From contig JAVLUZ010000142.1 in the NCBI GenBank assembly GCA_036768485.1, positions 18,659,735-18,723,734 on the forward strand: DNA of 64,000 nucleotides, given 5' to 3'. Both the position numbers and the translations under genes were made by a program. Under the pieces are notes generated by a model. That model saw only the letters and a program-made list of their open reading frames with translations. It was not told where the DNA came from and did not search any database. Shown piece after piece: positions 22,736-33,942 of this stretch (position 1 is its first letter; every line of letters begins with the position of its first letter). The DNA is from Mermis nigrescens. Its lineage: Eukaryota; Nematoda; Enoplea; Mermithida; Mermithidae.

Positions 22736-23591
22736 TGTAATGAAGATAATTTAGCTTATAGCTGACTCTTAGTCATATTCAGCGAAACCGTTGTATTATG
22801 AATATCATCTTTTAGTTAGCCAACTTCGTACGATAAAATGTAGCATCTTATAATAGTTTTTATGTGGGTTAACCACTTGCTGCTTCGTTTCTTGGAATTG
22901 ACTGAACAATCCAATCCAAGCTTTGGAATAGGATTGGTGTGCGACGTGGAAATTTATTAATTAAAGAATAATTAAAATAGGGACGAACGTTAACTCGAGA
23001 GAGAGGGAATCCGTCCGAGGGTTGTGGGGGAGAACTTTTATACGAGACAAAGTGCCCCAGGGCCCGAGAGAAGTTGTGCATTTTTAGATATTTTAAGAGT
23101 TTGAGTTTGTATGTTTGTTTGCTAAACGGAAATGGTAGATTAATGACCCCACGAGCATTTGAAGGCAGCGTGTCTTTGTTCTGACTAGCTTTCAAAGAGT
23201 TCATGTGCAATTATGAGACTTGAAATGGATGTTGAAGGTGTGTTATGACAGAGAGTTTGGATTTGATGTATGTCTTCCGAAATCGTGAGGATTGAAATAA
23301 TCTGATAATAAAGAGTTAAAATAATAGCCTAAGGGTACGAATAGAATATTATGTATGTATTTATTGTATATACTTTTATGCTAATTAAATTCTGTTACAG
23401 CTTAATAAAATACCACGTGATCTTTGACGTGTTTCTGATTCATGTCGTATTATTTAATGTCGTGTTAGCATTGTTTGTGAGCATTTGTCACAATCATAAA
23501 CCTAGCTTTGGTGTTGTCATCTGTGTTTGCCTGTTGCCCAACAGTATAATAATTAGCTACAGTATTCCTACACGTTGAGAGCAGCCTTACA
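22736..23591 (+). repeat. 3' LTR (856 bp)
   Basis: TGTAATGAAG to GCAGCCTTACA with TGTAA/TTACA inverted termini. It is the full-length form. About 0.48 kb (roughly 22915-23400) is missing from the 5' LTR, while the shared parts differ by scattered substitutions, indicating an old insertion. Confidence 0.9.
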
Positions 23592-23697
23592 TAAGTATCA
23601 ACATGAAAATTAGGAATTAATCAATTAATTGTTTTCATAATTCTCAAGAATTCCAGGCTTTATTCCTAATAATACATTATATTTTTTATATATTCAG

Positions 23698-23856
23698 GAT
23701 ATTGAATCTGATAGGGATGCTGTAGGTGCACGTTTTTTGGAATAGCGGGTGCAGGTATCCGCTACATCCCTAGAATCTGATGATGATCAATACGTATTAG
23801 CTGCTGATATAGATGAAATGTCTAATAATGAAATCAGTGCTAATGAACAGAATTAA
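23698..23856 (+). pseudogene. Possible terminal exon (acidic tail), hit by a 61-bp MITE
   Basis: A good acceptor (TATATATTCAG) precedes a frame that, without the inserted 23712-23772 MITE, reads an acidic tail ending SNNEISANEQN and TAA at 23854-23856. AATAAAA follows at about 23868. It may be the last exon of the hAT-like element's transposase, since it lies inside that element near its right end. No transposase motif is visible. Confidence 0.35.
23712..23772. mobile_element. 61-bp MITE with TAGGGATG ends
   Basis: Ends TAGGGATGCTGTAGG and CTACATCCCTA are inverted. The flanks GAATCTGA (23704-23711 and 23773-23780) are an exact 8-bp duplication, typical of hAT. Confidence 0.75.
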
Positions 23857-24652
23857 TTGCGCTTTTGAATAAAATTTTTGCAATTAATGACACTGTTTCA
23901 TTACTTCATATTCACTCCTGAAAGATAATCAAGCTTAACTTTCATATTCATGACTCAATTCGCAATTCATTCTTCATACTAATCAGAATTAGACTTAAAA
24001 ATTTGTACAGATTCGGCCTTTGGCCTTTCGGCCGAAGCTTTGGCCTTTGGCCGAAGCAAGAGCTGGCCGAAGCTTCGGCTTCGGCCGAAGCAAAATTTTG
24101 GAGCTTCGGTTGTTCACTGGTTACAATTCAAAATATTCTTTCAACGGCTCGAGTCCCTTCAAAACTTTTAAATTTGTATATAATTTCGAGGACTTGTGAT
24201 GGGGTAGAATATTATCATAAAAGATTTAACGCTATGATAATAAGAATAAAAGACCCCAAAACAACGGTTCTCTTATTCAGTACCAGCAAACTTGCATGCA
24301 TTGGTGCTAAAACCATTGAACAAAATAAAATTGCAAACAAAAAAATTCGCAAAATGTTGGAAAAAAGTGGACACGAGCTAAATTAACTGAACATAGAATT
24401 CACAATATTGTAGGGTCGGGAAATTCAGGCGCAAATATAAATTTACGAGCTATAGCACAAACATACAAAAAATTTGTTGAATACGAGCAAGGAGTCTTCC
24501 CTGTTTTAAAGATACGATTTTCAGATGGCCCACCCTCTGCCCTTATTTTTATGACAGGAAAAATTGTTATAAGAGACGCCAGAAATGAAGTACAACTGAA
24601 ACGCTTTGAGAAACAAATAATATGTTGGACTGATGCATTCAAAATACCTTGA

Positions 24653-25440
24653 GCATAAGTATAATGTTTATTCAAAACGTTGTGCAATTAGAAAGGTCAG
24701 CTATTGAACATTGCGCATTGCGTGCTATCTAAACTGTATGCAGGGTTGAATGCATACGTTCTTACAAAACAGAAAATTACTTACCCTTGCAGATGATTGT
24801 TCCTGGGTTTGTCACTGTTGTCGAATTTCTTCAACATCTTCCTATTCCTGCCCATCGTAGGTGATGATTTAAATGATAAGAAAGCGGCACTCATTTTGTT
24901 CGACTAGATGAAGCTGCCCAGCCTGTGGGACGAGGACCTGAAGCTTCAGCGCAGGCCATTTTTTATTTTTTATATTTTTCTACTTTTTTTCCAGTCAAGT
25001 AGCATGCCTATAGACTATGACTGTCTATGCTGCTTTTGATGCGCTTTATTTGCGTATCAGCAATATTCCCCATTGACAGGGACCAAATAGCACGGCATTC
25101 TGGCCAAATATTTTGCCACATTTTGACATACAAAGATGTTTCGAAATGGACAAAAGCTTTAGCGAAATGCCAAAACCCGCGCTGTTTGCTTCTCCTTGTC
25201 AACTCGTGCTGCGTGTTGAATTGTGCAGCAGCCACTCACAACTGATTGTTGTAGGAGTCAGTGAAGCGGTTCCAAAAACAAGTAGCGAGCCGATGAAGTT
25301 GGTAGTTGTCATATGGAGATGACAAAATAAGGGCTAAGTCGGAGCAAAAGCTGATAAACGTTGCTTGAGCAGAACACATTTTTGTGAAGAAAAATGAATG
25401 AATGCGTTTTCGGGGAGCGGTCAGGGATTTTTATACTTTT
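24653..25440. other. No gene recognised
   Basis: Positions 24785-24855 on the minus strand form an ATG-started open stretch ending in a strong donor (GTAAGTAA), but no partner exon was found. Positions 25008-25322 are open in several frames without a family motif. Confidence 0.35.
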
Positions 25441-26050
25441 TCAAAAGCAGCTGAAAATCTTTACACTATTGTGCTGAAAAGATTTCTACATAATTTTTCT
25501 TTTGTATCTTTCTGAACAATGAATAGTAACTTGAGTTGGACCTATTTTTGTAATGTTTCGCTTTTCTCTGAATAATGAAAAGGTAGCTTGAGTTGGACCT
25601 ATTTTTGTTATGATTCGCTTTTCTCTGAATAATGCAAACTTAGTTTGAGTCAACAGCTGCAGTTCAAAATAAATTTCTATAATATTTTTTCTTTTGTACT
25701 TTTCTGAATAATGAAAACTTAGCTTGAGTTGGACCTATTTCAATAACATTTTGCTTTTTTCTGAATAATAGAAACCTAGCTTGAATCGACAGCTGCAGTT
25801 TAAAATAAATTTCCACAATACATTTTCTTTTGTGCCTTTCTGAACAGTGAATACGTAGCTTGAGTCAACAGCTGCAGTTCAAAATAAATTTCTACAATAT
25901 ATTTTTCTTTTAAGTATGAAAACTTAGCCTGAGTTGGACCTATTTTTGTAATAATGGGTCAATAGCTAGATGCCAGTGACTGTTTGAATTTCCAATATTT
26001 TGCTTCTGTATCTCTTGGAATTATGATTAATTAGCTTGAGTCAACCGGGC
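25441..26050 (+). repeat. Degenerate tandem array, ~70-bp units of two types
   Basis: Units containing TTGAGTTGGACCTATTTTTG alternate with units containing CAGCTGCAGTTCAAAATAAA. Both are joined by CTTTTCTCTGAATAATG. About seven or eight units can be followed with clear divergence. Confidence 0.75.
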
Positions 26051-26145
26051 AAATAGTTTATCGCTCTGATAAAACTGTGTTATAGTATGTGCGTATATGC
26101 CGTCTACTGATTAGTCAGTTCAATATTTATTATCTTTATTCAGAT

Positions 26146-26393
26146 GGCGTTACTGAAATAGGCATCCTGTACCTGACGGGCTCATGCAACCTAGGGAGAA
26201 ATTAGACATTCTGCGCCCGCATAGGGCCCAAATTTGGCGCCATGCACCTACACTTTAAAGTGTGGCGTCCTTTAATGTGTAGTAGGGCCCCATTGTAGGC
26301 ACTTTGCGCCTACAATATTAGAGTCTCTATGCATAAGCATGTGCTTTGCTTAAGCACAGAAACTCCAGAGGATCCTGGAGTACTGCTTCTGTT
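26146..26393 (-). repeat. Family O multi-hairpin repeat, copy 2 (inverted)
   Basis: Reverse complement of 12475-12745: CTGTACCTGACGGGCTCATG, two GGGCCC sites, then the GCTTAAGCACAGAAACTCC stem. Stem sequences differ from copy 1 while pairing is mostly kept. Confidence 0.7.
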
Positions 26394-27082
26394 CCATTTC
26401 AAAAAAAATTTTTCCTAATAGCAGAGATATTTTCTCAAGCTACAAAATGCAAAAAATACAATTAAAATAATGATATCGCACATATAGAAATGGGCTGTCC
26501 AATTGTATTCCGATTTACATAAATAATGCGCATAGTACAAGTTTTAACCATTTTTTCAGCTTATTTCCAGGGAATAATGGGAAAAGGCCATTTGGAATAG
26601 ATGATATTAAAAAATACGACATAAATAAAAGATTGTAGTTATTTTAAAATCAGTTGCCGCAGAAACCCAATGAATTCCGAAAATTTGAGAACTTATTCAC
26701 TACATACAATAACTCGAAAGAAAAGCAGGCGCGAATAATCATCAGAAAACTCTGATTTAAAAATTTACTCCCAAAATTTATAGGACAGATGAACAAAAGC
26801 TCTACGTAATTAGTGCAACGTATTTATGTCAGCTTAAAAACAAGTAATTTAAAAGCAGCTTTTTTTGGAAAATAACCCATCCTCGCTTGTTGAGATCTCT
26901 ATCAAGATTCTTCCCTTAAAGTAACATCATGCGTCTTTCAAAAGACAAAAAGCAAATACTTAAATAACTTTGTAAACTGATCGAGAAAAGAATTACAGTA
27001 AGACTAATTTACAGTAAAAATAACATAGGTATGAGGAATGTGCCGATACCGCCTTTTTGGAAATGACCAATTTCGATTCTTT
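26394..27082. other. No gene recognised
   Basis: AT-rich, only short open frames and no clear repeat boundary. GGAATGTGCCGATAC near 27038 resembles, inverted, ATCGGAACATCCCTA near 28600, so 27031-28613 may be an old element with TAGGGATG-type ends holding the Merlin-like and family C copies. Confidence 0.35.
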
Positions 27083-27320
27083 GGATCTTTTGCATTATCT
27101 TACATTCACGATATTTATTACTTCATTATACAATTAAGTTCATTGACACATAGATCACACTATTTACATATTTGCACATACAAAAACACCATTTACTATT
27201 TTAACTGATATTGCTTGCATTCTGGCCATGTCCATAAATTACATTGTATATTGTTGTGTAAAGTGGTGTTGGAAAAATAAAGTAATAAATTTCGTGGGGA
27301 TATGATAATGCAAACAATCC
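27083..27320. mobile_element. Merlin-like MITE, copy 1 (238 bp)
   Basis: Inverted ends GGATCTTTTGCATTATCT and GATAATGCAAACAATCC, with the exact 8-bp duplication GATTCTTT (27075-27082 and 27321-27328). The copy at 38184-38397 has the same ends. Assignment to Merlin rests on that second copy. Confidence 0.75.
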
Positions 27321-27508
27321 GATTCTTTCAGTTTCAGAAAAGCTGATTCCAATCTTAATGCCGATTCTGCATAACTCACAACTGCCGACTTTGATTCTAC
27401 TTCGGTTCTAAAATAATAGGAATCGATCGATTTCGATTCCTGGGCTAGACCACAATTGCTGTACTGATTGTTTAAGTGCTTTTGTACTACGTTAAGTATA
27501 GTAGTACC

Positions 27509-27707
27509 CAGTGGCGGATCCAGGATTTTCCTAAGGGGGGGGGGGGCGGTACCCCTGAGGTGGGGGGGCGGAACTTTGACTTGGGCGGAAAAATTAGCCG
27601 TTTTAAGCCGAAAATCGCTAAATATCGCTCAAAAATCCTTAATTTTTAGCATTATTTTCGGTCGAATCGGGGCGGCCGCCCCCCCCGCCCCCCTAAATCC
27701 GCCCCTG
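27509..27707 (+). mobile_element. Family C hAT-like MITE (199 bp)
   Basis: CAGTGGCGGATCCAGGATTT to CTAAATCCGCCCCTG with an exact 8-bp duplication GTAGTACC on both sides (27501-27508 and 27708-27715). It is closely similar to 399-583. Confidence 0.92.
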
Positions 27708-28734
27708 GTAGTACCTACCTAACTTCACTCTTTTTTACAATTAGCATTATCTGGGACCAGATGTACTATTTTTTAAAAATTCAAAATTTGTTTATACTAT
27801 CAAGATTTTATTGAATCGCATTCATGAGCGAAGAAAATATGGCGATGGCCGAAGAAAATCGCTCCTTCAATGGTTGTTATCAAACACATTCACATACAAT
27901 TCATCAGGCATCAAAATTTTCCGAGAAATCTTTGATTTAAAAAATTGCCAAAATCACTGTTTTCCTCTAAAAATCGTTATAAAAGCCACAATACTTTTAT
28001 CGTGTATAAGAATGCAAGTCTGACGCAGAAACAGGGCTTATGGGCGCCAAGAAAACCAATAAATGTTTGTTTCAAGTTACATATGTCTGGCGCGGAGAAT
28101 TGGAAATATTTAAGAAATCGCATTAAATGATAGTCAAGTCAAAGATCATTTAAGGACACGCATTCTTTATATCATTGACCATGTTCAGTGAGTCGGAATG
28201 TGCCACCCCCTTAAGCCCGCTCCTATGCGAATCTGGATGTTTTACTAACCTACTTCTGTCTGCTATCCTTTCTTTGCTGTTGTTTGTAGCATACAAATGA
28301 ATCAATAAATAAGTATAATCAACGTTTATGTCCCACCCTGATAAAACAACACAAAATTAAGTTTTTTGACTGATAAAAGTAGAATTCAACTTGCAGAGGA
28401 CTTTGAGTTTCATCAAAATTTTTAAAACAATAGAATCTGAAATTTGTCTATTTTTATAGATTCCGATTCGATTCCGATTCTCAAAAAGCCGAAAATGGCA
28501 ATTCCCATTCCGATACAAACTCATAAAATCTCATAATCACCGATTCCGATTTCGATTCGGTTCCATAAAAAATGACCGATTCTTACCGATTCCGCTTAAT
28601 CGGAACATCCCTAAGGTGTGTACTATTTATAAAAACGTGTTCAAGCAATGACTGCGATAAAACATTGCTCATGATGGGTAAGGTTAGGTTGATTTGAAAA
28701 GGATGTAAACAAAACAGAATAAGGTATGTACATA

Positions 28735-29430
28735 CGAGGGTTGCTGATTAAGTTAGTTTTTGCTGTCTAATAACTTTTTTCCATCAGAGTTATCAACACG
28801 CGGTTTTTTTGCTCGTTATTCTGCAACTTCTGCTTTACATCTCTGAACTCATCATTTCTTCCAATCTATTTTCCGCTTTCCAGAAAAATAATTTTGTTTC
28901 TTCATAGATTTAAAAAAATTGATTAAAAATAGCCCAAAACAGAGGGTCCCATGACTTCATTCTTCAAGGAAAAAGATAAATATTTCAGCTAAGAGTATCC
29001 AACATTGTAAAGCACTTTTTAGTATGTTTTTTGTTCATAAAACGTACATTTGTGATAAAGCAAATTTTTTGTCAAAATCAGCATTGAGTTTGAACGAAAA
29101 ATGCATCACTAAAAAAGAGAAAATTAATCACAATGGGAGTTTAGGTAGTGCATCAATGAAAGTCATAAACTGTGTTTGTTTTAACGAAATTTTGAGATCA
29201 AATGCTAATCAGTACCCAAGCTGCGACATGATAAAAGTTGTTATTTAAGCAAAGAAGTGAGGTATTCTAAAAAATTTAGCAAGAAAAGGTGGAAAAAATA
29301 GAAAAAAACATGGTGACTTTAGTAATGTAAAGCAGAAGTTACGTCACCATATGCAAAAAACCACATGTTGATATCTCTTATACAGAAAAAGTGATTAGAA
29401 AGCCAAAACGAACTTAATTAACAGCCATCG
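28735..29430. mobile_element. Mariner-like non-autonomous element (696 bp)
   Basis: Inverted ends CGAGGGTTGCTGATTAAGTT and AACTTAATTAACAGCCATCG are flanked by TA on both sides (28733-28734 and 29431-29432). Ends of this shape and a TA duplication are typical of mariner elements. No transposase signature (such as the D,D34D motifs) is readable inside. Confidence 0.65.
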
Positions 29431-29875
29431 TAAATCAATTTGACAGCAATGTAAACTAACCTTATAAACAGATTTACACGTACGTTGTAAAGCGCGTACA
29501 TTAAAACAACGACAAAAATGCATATATGCAGCCGCCCAGGCCTTAAAACGCAAAAAGAAAATGTATTCGTACATTAATGGCTAAAAAACAATACGAGGAA
29601 AATACACGCTAAAAATTAAACCCCGAATTTATGCTGGTGCTCACATGAAGATGAGCACTTAAAATTATACGGATTCTTGGAAGAGAATTGGACAGCAGCC
29701 GAATTGTGGGGATCCGATAAGGCCTAATTGCCAAATCTAGCGCCAAAAATTCAATTCTAGGCGGTCTATCGATTTTGAGGAGGGTCCTGCAGATTTTAAG
29801 TGAGTCGAGAACCCTCACGCCCATATATATGTGATTGGGAGTGGGCCACTTAATAGCTGCTAGCCGAAGCCGACG

Positions 29876-30240
29876 CAGTGGCGGATCCAGGATTTTCTGA
29901 CAGTGGTGACGAAGCCAATCTGTCAAAAATTGTCCGAAAAATCCGTCCGTTATGTTAAAAGTATCGTTTTCTATTGTCTTTTGAGATTCAGATTCATTTG
30001 TAATCTGAAGAAGATTAGAAATATACGGAGACTTTCTGCGAAAAATGCGCAAAATGAATGCAAAATCAGCGCAAAGCACAGAAAAAATACTCGAGAAATC
30101 GTTTTAAAAACTAAAAAAACGAATAAATAAGATTTTTAGAGCGCCCCGAAAGTCAGTAAACTTCATTAATGAGCACTACCGGCGCGAAGCGTCAGAAAAA
30201 TTTGAAAAATCGTGATAAAAACGGCTGAAATCATAAAAAA
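29876..30240 (+). mobile_element. Family C left end with GCGCGAAGCGTC hairpin
   Basis: Begins CAGTGGCGGATCCAGGATTT at 29876 and continues with sequence shared with 42860-43170. The matching right end may be at 33272-33288 (TAAATCCGCGCTTG), which would make a 3.4 kb composite, but the flanking 8-mers do not match well. Confidence 0.55.
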
Positions 30241-30246
30241 ATCATA

Positions 30247-32060
30247 GGTAGCGCTTTATCGCGTACCTATACTACACTTGAGTAACCCCAACACATGAGC
30301 CCCCTACAGCTATAACGGAACACATTAGGGAGGTGCACTTTTTTAAGATAGATACTGAAAACAGATTATGCACTCTTGTTTTGGTTTACACTCAATATTG
30401 AGTTTGTGATAAGCGTGTAAAGTTTTGCCGTAACGTTATAACATATAGCGATTTTTGGGGATTTTTATAGCCAGTGTCTACACAACTCTGTGTAAATGTC
30501 TCATGCAATTTAACAGCATAGAATTGTAGAGGATAAAATTCTCTAGATGTACTTTTTTGTTTTTTGAATTTCTCATTAGTTCGGAGGGAGAGTGTAAAGA
30601 GTGTAAAAATCTAGTGGTATAAAGACAGATTTTCGTCGCATTTTCTACTTCTTTCTGTCTGCCAACATCTTCAGATATGAGTCCCCAAGACTTTTTCTGA
30701 CAGAAATGTACTAGGGGCTACCTTTGCCTTACCTGCAACCTTTTCTACAATAAATACGGAGCTAGATCCATGGATTAGTTTACATTCTCGTGGATAGCGT
30801 AAAAAACGGATTTGTCTCAGATTTTTCGCAAATTTCTCCGCTTGTAAGTCGGAACGAGTTGAATGGAATAAAAATGAAGTAGGTTCAAAGGACTACTGGT
30901 CGCAGCAAACCGCGTTTGAAAAACTTAATATTTGACTTTTTCTGGCAGTGTAAAGTTCGAAATTAGGGTGTAGCATTAAACGAAAAAAACGTTTTTTCCC
31001 TTTTCTGATTGGTCAATATCTCAAATTGGATGTAGAGCAGAAGTTTTTCACACACAAACGTACTACGATTCAAATGCTACAAACTGGCCCAAACCAAATT
31101 TCTTTACACTCAATGGCGAGTTAGGTTCGATTTTTAAAGTTCACAATGAGATGGATAGTGGAAGAATACATTTTTGTCCCGTTTTTTGTTCGGCTTTCTC
31201 TCGCTTCAGAAGTCGAGGTAAGTCAAATAAAATTCAAATGAAGCACTTTCTGAGGGGTACATGTCACAGCAAAGTGTGTTTATTTGAATCTATATTGAGC
31301 GTTTTTGGAGGTGTAAAGTCAAAAATCAGAGTGTTGAACGTGTTTCTGTCTTGTTTTTTCTGCCACCTTCTCCGGTTATAAGTCTGGACATGATCACAAG
31401 TCTAAAAATACAACAGGGGTCAAACGTCATACGTTAGTTGAGTGCGTTTGTTTACACACAATAGTAGTGCAAAGTGGTTTACATCTAATATTTATTTGTC
31501 TTCAGGTTATTGTTAAGACTTTATTCTTTCATAAAATGTTATCGTAATATCAGAATTACGAATTCGACTGAAATCTTCTTTACACTCTGTGGAAGTATAA
31601 AGTTTACACTGCAAATTAACTTTAGTTCTAGAGACTTACACAAGCTTCTTTTTTCCAAAATGTTCTGAGTAATATCGGAATTACGAATCTGACTGTACAC
31701 ACAGCAGTTGTGTAATGTTGGCACCATTCATTTATTGTTAATGTGTACTTTATACTACGACTTTATATTACTTCCAGAGTGTTCCTAAGCGTGATTTTTT
31801 TATAAAATATGTTATGTAAGGTCCGGATTACGAATCTGACTGTATGTTTTCTTTACACTATTAGTTATGTAAAGTTTACACTGAAAAAATAAATTTGGTT
31901 TCAGAGCGTTGCAGAAGCTTGATTTTCTTCAAAATATTTCGTGCAAGGTCAGGATTACGAATCTGAGCGTATGTGTTTTTAAGTATATATTTGCGTAAAT
32001 TTTATGTCGAAAACCTTTGATCTCTTTAAATTAGGTACGGTTGTCTTCTTTAAAAAAGAT
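30247..32060 (+). repeat. Family L repeat with degenerate ~130-bp tandem units
   Basis: The opening matches 8360-8770. From about 31520, four divergent units each carry AAAATRTT, a variant of GGATTACGAATCTGA, CTTTACACT and GTAAAGTTTACACTG. The short words GTGTAAAG and TTTACACT recur throughout. No protein is encoded. Confidence 0.6.
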
Positions 32061-32154
32061 AGTGCAGATGTTGAGAATAATAGTCTTTTCCGCTTTCTTG
32101 GACTGCCATTATTGCGGCATGTTATCGCATGTTTTTACTGACTGATTTACTCGA

Positions 32155-33236
32155 ATCATGCTAATTAAAAGTAGAGTACCAGCAAAGAGAAATGCTCAGA
32201 TAAGACAAAAAAGACGAAAATACTTGGGATTGTGGATTATTAAGGATGTAAAAGGACATGACTAGGAAAAAGCTACCTAGTATGTATACGCCTAAAGTAG
32301 CAAAATCTGTTAAAAATCAGACTTTCTTTGAGCAACGCAAAAACATCAAAGTTTATTCTGTGGCCTCTAAAAAAGCGTAACCTTCTCTGAATAATTTTCA
32401 ACGCTTAACATAAGAGTGTATACACATAATCTGAATGTTTACTTCTTATGAATTGTTTGCTAGTTGCAACCATAAGTGGGTGGTGGGCACAAGGTTTTTT
32501 AAAGGTCAAAAAATGGTCTAAAAAATGGCGGTATGGCAAAAAAACACCATTTTTCAAAGTTTCTCATCGAGCACTATCCATTGGCATACGAAATTCCAAA
32601 AAAATTTCAAAAATTGAATTCTGGGGAGGGGTATTTTGGTTTATGGGGGGTATTCGGTTTTCCGGAGGTTGCGTATGCCCACGCCCACGTATTGTTGCAA
32701 CGCTGCCTTGCTTCATATCATGGGAAATAGAGAACTAACTGCAATTGTATTTAAAGGTGTTTCACTTTGTTCTAATTAGCATTATAGCAAGCAAACCTGG
32801 CGTCAATTGATTCGTGCACACAATCGTTGCGGACATGCACGTGTTCCTCCTTGCAGTTTGTTTCACGTAAGCTGACGCGCATTGATGTTTGCTATTTCAT
32901 TCAATTGTTGCTTATAGAGCCGCACCTACTTTACTCCATCTGATTTCCCATAACTACTGCATAGCTAATTTGTTGCTTTTTGAATCGTTTTTTAGTTCAA
33001 TACTTTATTTTTGGATCTGCAGGCCGCAAAATATCCTTCAATTATTTGCGATGCTTAGACAAAGTCTGATTTTTAACAGATTTTGCTACTTCAGGCGTAT
33101 ACATATTCAGCTTTTTCCTAGTCCCCTTTTTTACAGCCTTAATAATCCACAATCCCAAGTAAATTCGTCTTTTTTTGTTCCATCGGAGCATTTTTCTTCG
33201 CAAGTACATACCATGCTCTATTAATACCAAATATTC
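32155..33236. repeat. Inverted repeat with ~190-bp arms
   Basis: 32155-32345 and 33040-33236 are reverse complements (ACTTGGGATTGTGGATTATT; TTAAAAATCAGACTTT). The right arm on the minus strand is an open 62-codon, very basic frame. The left arm version is broken. It could be a duplicated end of a DNA transposon. A truncated family B body lies between the arms (about 32490-32690). Confidence 0.6.
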
Positions 33237-33289
33237 TTCTGACGACAGGAGATGGCCGCCCTCCCTTCTAAATCCGCGCTTGAGCAGTC

Positions 33290-33942
33290 ACTAACCATAG
33301 AAAAGTCAAAATTTCGGAAAACATAAGAAAATAGACGATTCGAGCGTTTTTATTGAGGTTTGGCCCACACGCTACGTTTTTTGGCACGACCGCCATTAGC
33401 ACTGATGCAAAACAAATGAAAATTTGTTCCATTACCAAGAGATGGCTCAGATGAGCAAGCTAGTTTAAGTTTTTATTTGTATAACTACCTATAGTGTTGG
33501 TGATGCATGTTATTTGCTTTGCATACAGCTGTCTGAGAATCTGACATCAGTAAGCACATTAACGTTGAATTGATCATAATGATCAAAATCTGATCTGTCT
33601 TACATCATATCTATACGATGTGTATGCACAATTAAGTTAAAAAACAGATTCATAATTAATCGTTTTATACAGCAGGTTTCAAAAAATCGCTGCCTCAAGG
33701 TGTACAGCCTTTAAACTAACAAACATATATAGTCACACAGTCTTTCTATAAATCTTTTCAATATTTTCGTTTAATGCCCTAATAGCGCAGATCAGCCTGA
33801 TTACCCCCCAGAATTTCAGTCCTGCCTATTTACATACCTATATATGGTTACAAGGAGAACCCGATACAAACAGATGCGGATGCTGCGCTAAATAAGCAAA
33901 CGCCAAATGCCGTTTACGTTAATCATTGGTCAAGTGCATGTT
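33290..33942. other. No gene recognised; downstream of the LRAT-domain gene
   Basis: AT-rich sequence following the stop codon of the minus-strand LRAT-domain gene. It presumably includes its 3' UTR. An ATTAAA on the minus strand near 33771 is a possible polyadenylation signal. Confidence 0.4.

Larger units (their letters stand above)
15379..23591 (+). mobile_element. LTR retrotransposon (Ty3/gypsy-like), degenerate, carrying an antisense viral insert
   Basis: Bounded by two LTRs that begin TGTAATGAAG and end GCAGCCTTACA. The 4-bp target duplication TAAG is exact at 15375-15378 and 23592-23595. A PBS-like TGGCGAGCGCGCC follows the 5' LTR after two bases, and a purine tract precedes the 3' LTR. 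Internal order is LTR, PBS, antisense viral block, gag remnants, CCHC knuckle, protease remnant, about 1.9 kb without recognisable pol, PPT, LTR. RT, RNase H and integrase are not visible. The element cannot be autonomous. Confidence 0.9.
14004..24119 (+). mobile_element. hAT-like element with GGCCGAAGC-rich ends (10.1 kb with nested insertions)
   Basis: The left end is CAGGGAACGACCAAAGC. The right end, read in reverse, is CAGTGAACAACCGAAGC. Flanks GTTACGAT (13996-14003) and GTTACAAT (24120-24127) are an 8-bp duplication with one difference. Both ends carry GGCCGAAGC/GCTTCGGCC repeats (14015-14110 and 24010-24108). Without the nested LTR element, about 1.9 kb remains, including family A sequence and a possible terminal exon at 23698-23856. 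It is inserted in the TBP-like frame. Confidence 0.7.
13993..24652 (+). pseudogene. TATA-binding-protein-like gene, split by a transposon and frameshifted
   Basis: The ATG is at 13993-13995 followed by codons for Val and Thr. The frame is then interrupted by a hAT-like element and resumes at 24120 (the duplicated GTTACAAT), running to a stop at 24384-24386. This part has TIQNILSTA, KRFNAMIIRIKDPKTT and LACIGAK, matching the first repeat of the TBP saddle. In a second frame from about 24380 to TGA 24650-24652, HNIVGSG, EQGVFPVLKIRF and SALIFMTGKIV match the second repeat. Once the insert is discounted, the frame would consist almost only of the DNA-binding core, with no long N-terminal domain and no intron. 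It is clearly divergent from canonical animal TBP. The close upstream capsid fragment suggests it may be a gene of a virus-like element rather than a host TRF gene. Two lesions are visible: the insertion and one frameshift between the repeats. Confidence 0.75.

Noticed and set aside
24785..24855. Minus-strand ATG-started basic exon with a GTAAGTAA donor
   Set aside because: A single short candidate exon with no downstream partner. Strong donors occur by chance in this much AT-rich sequence.
29609..30079. 156-codon minus-strand frame, one of the longest in the window
   Set aside because: About half of it runs antisense through a family C element end, so the length comes from the repeat rather than a gene.
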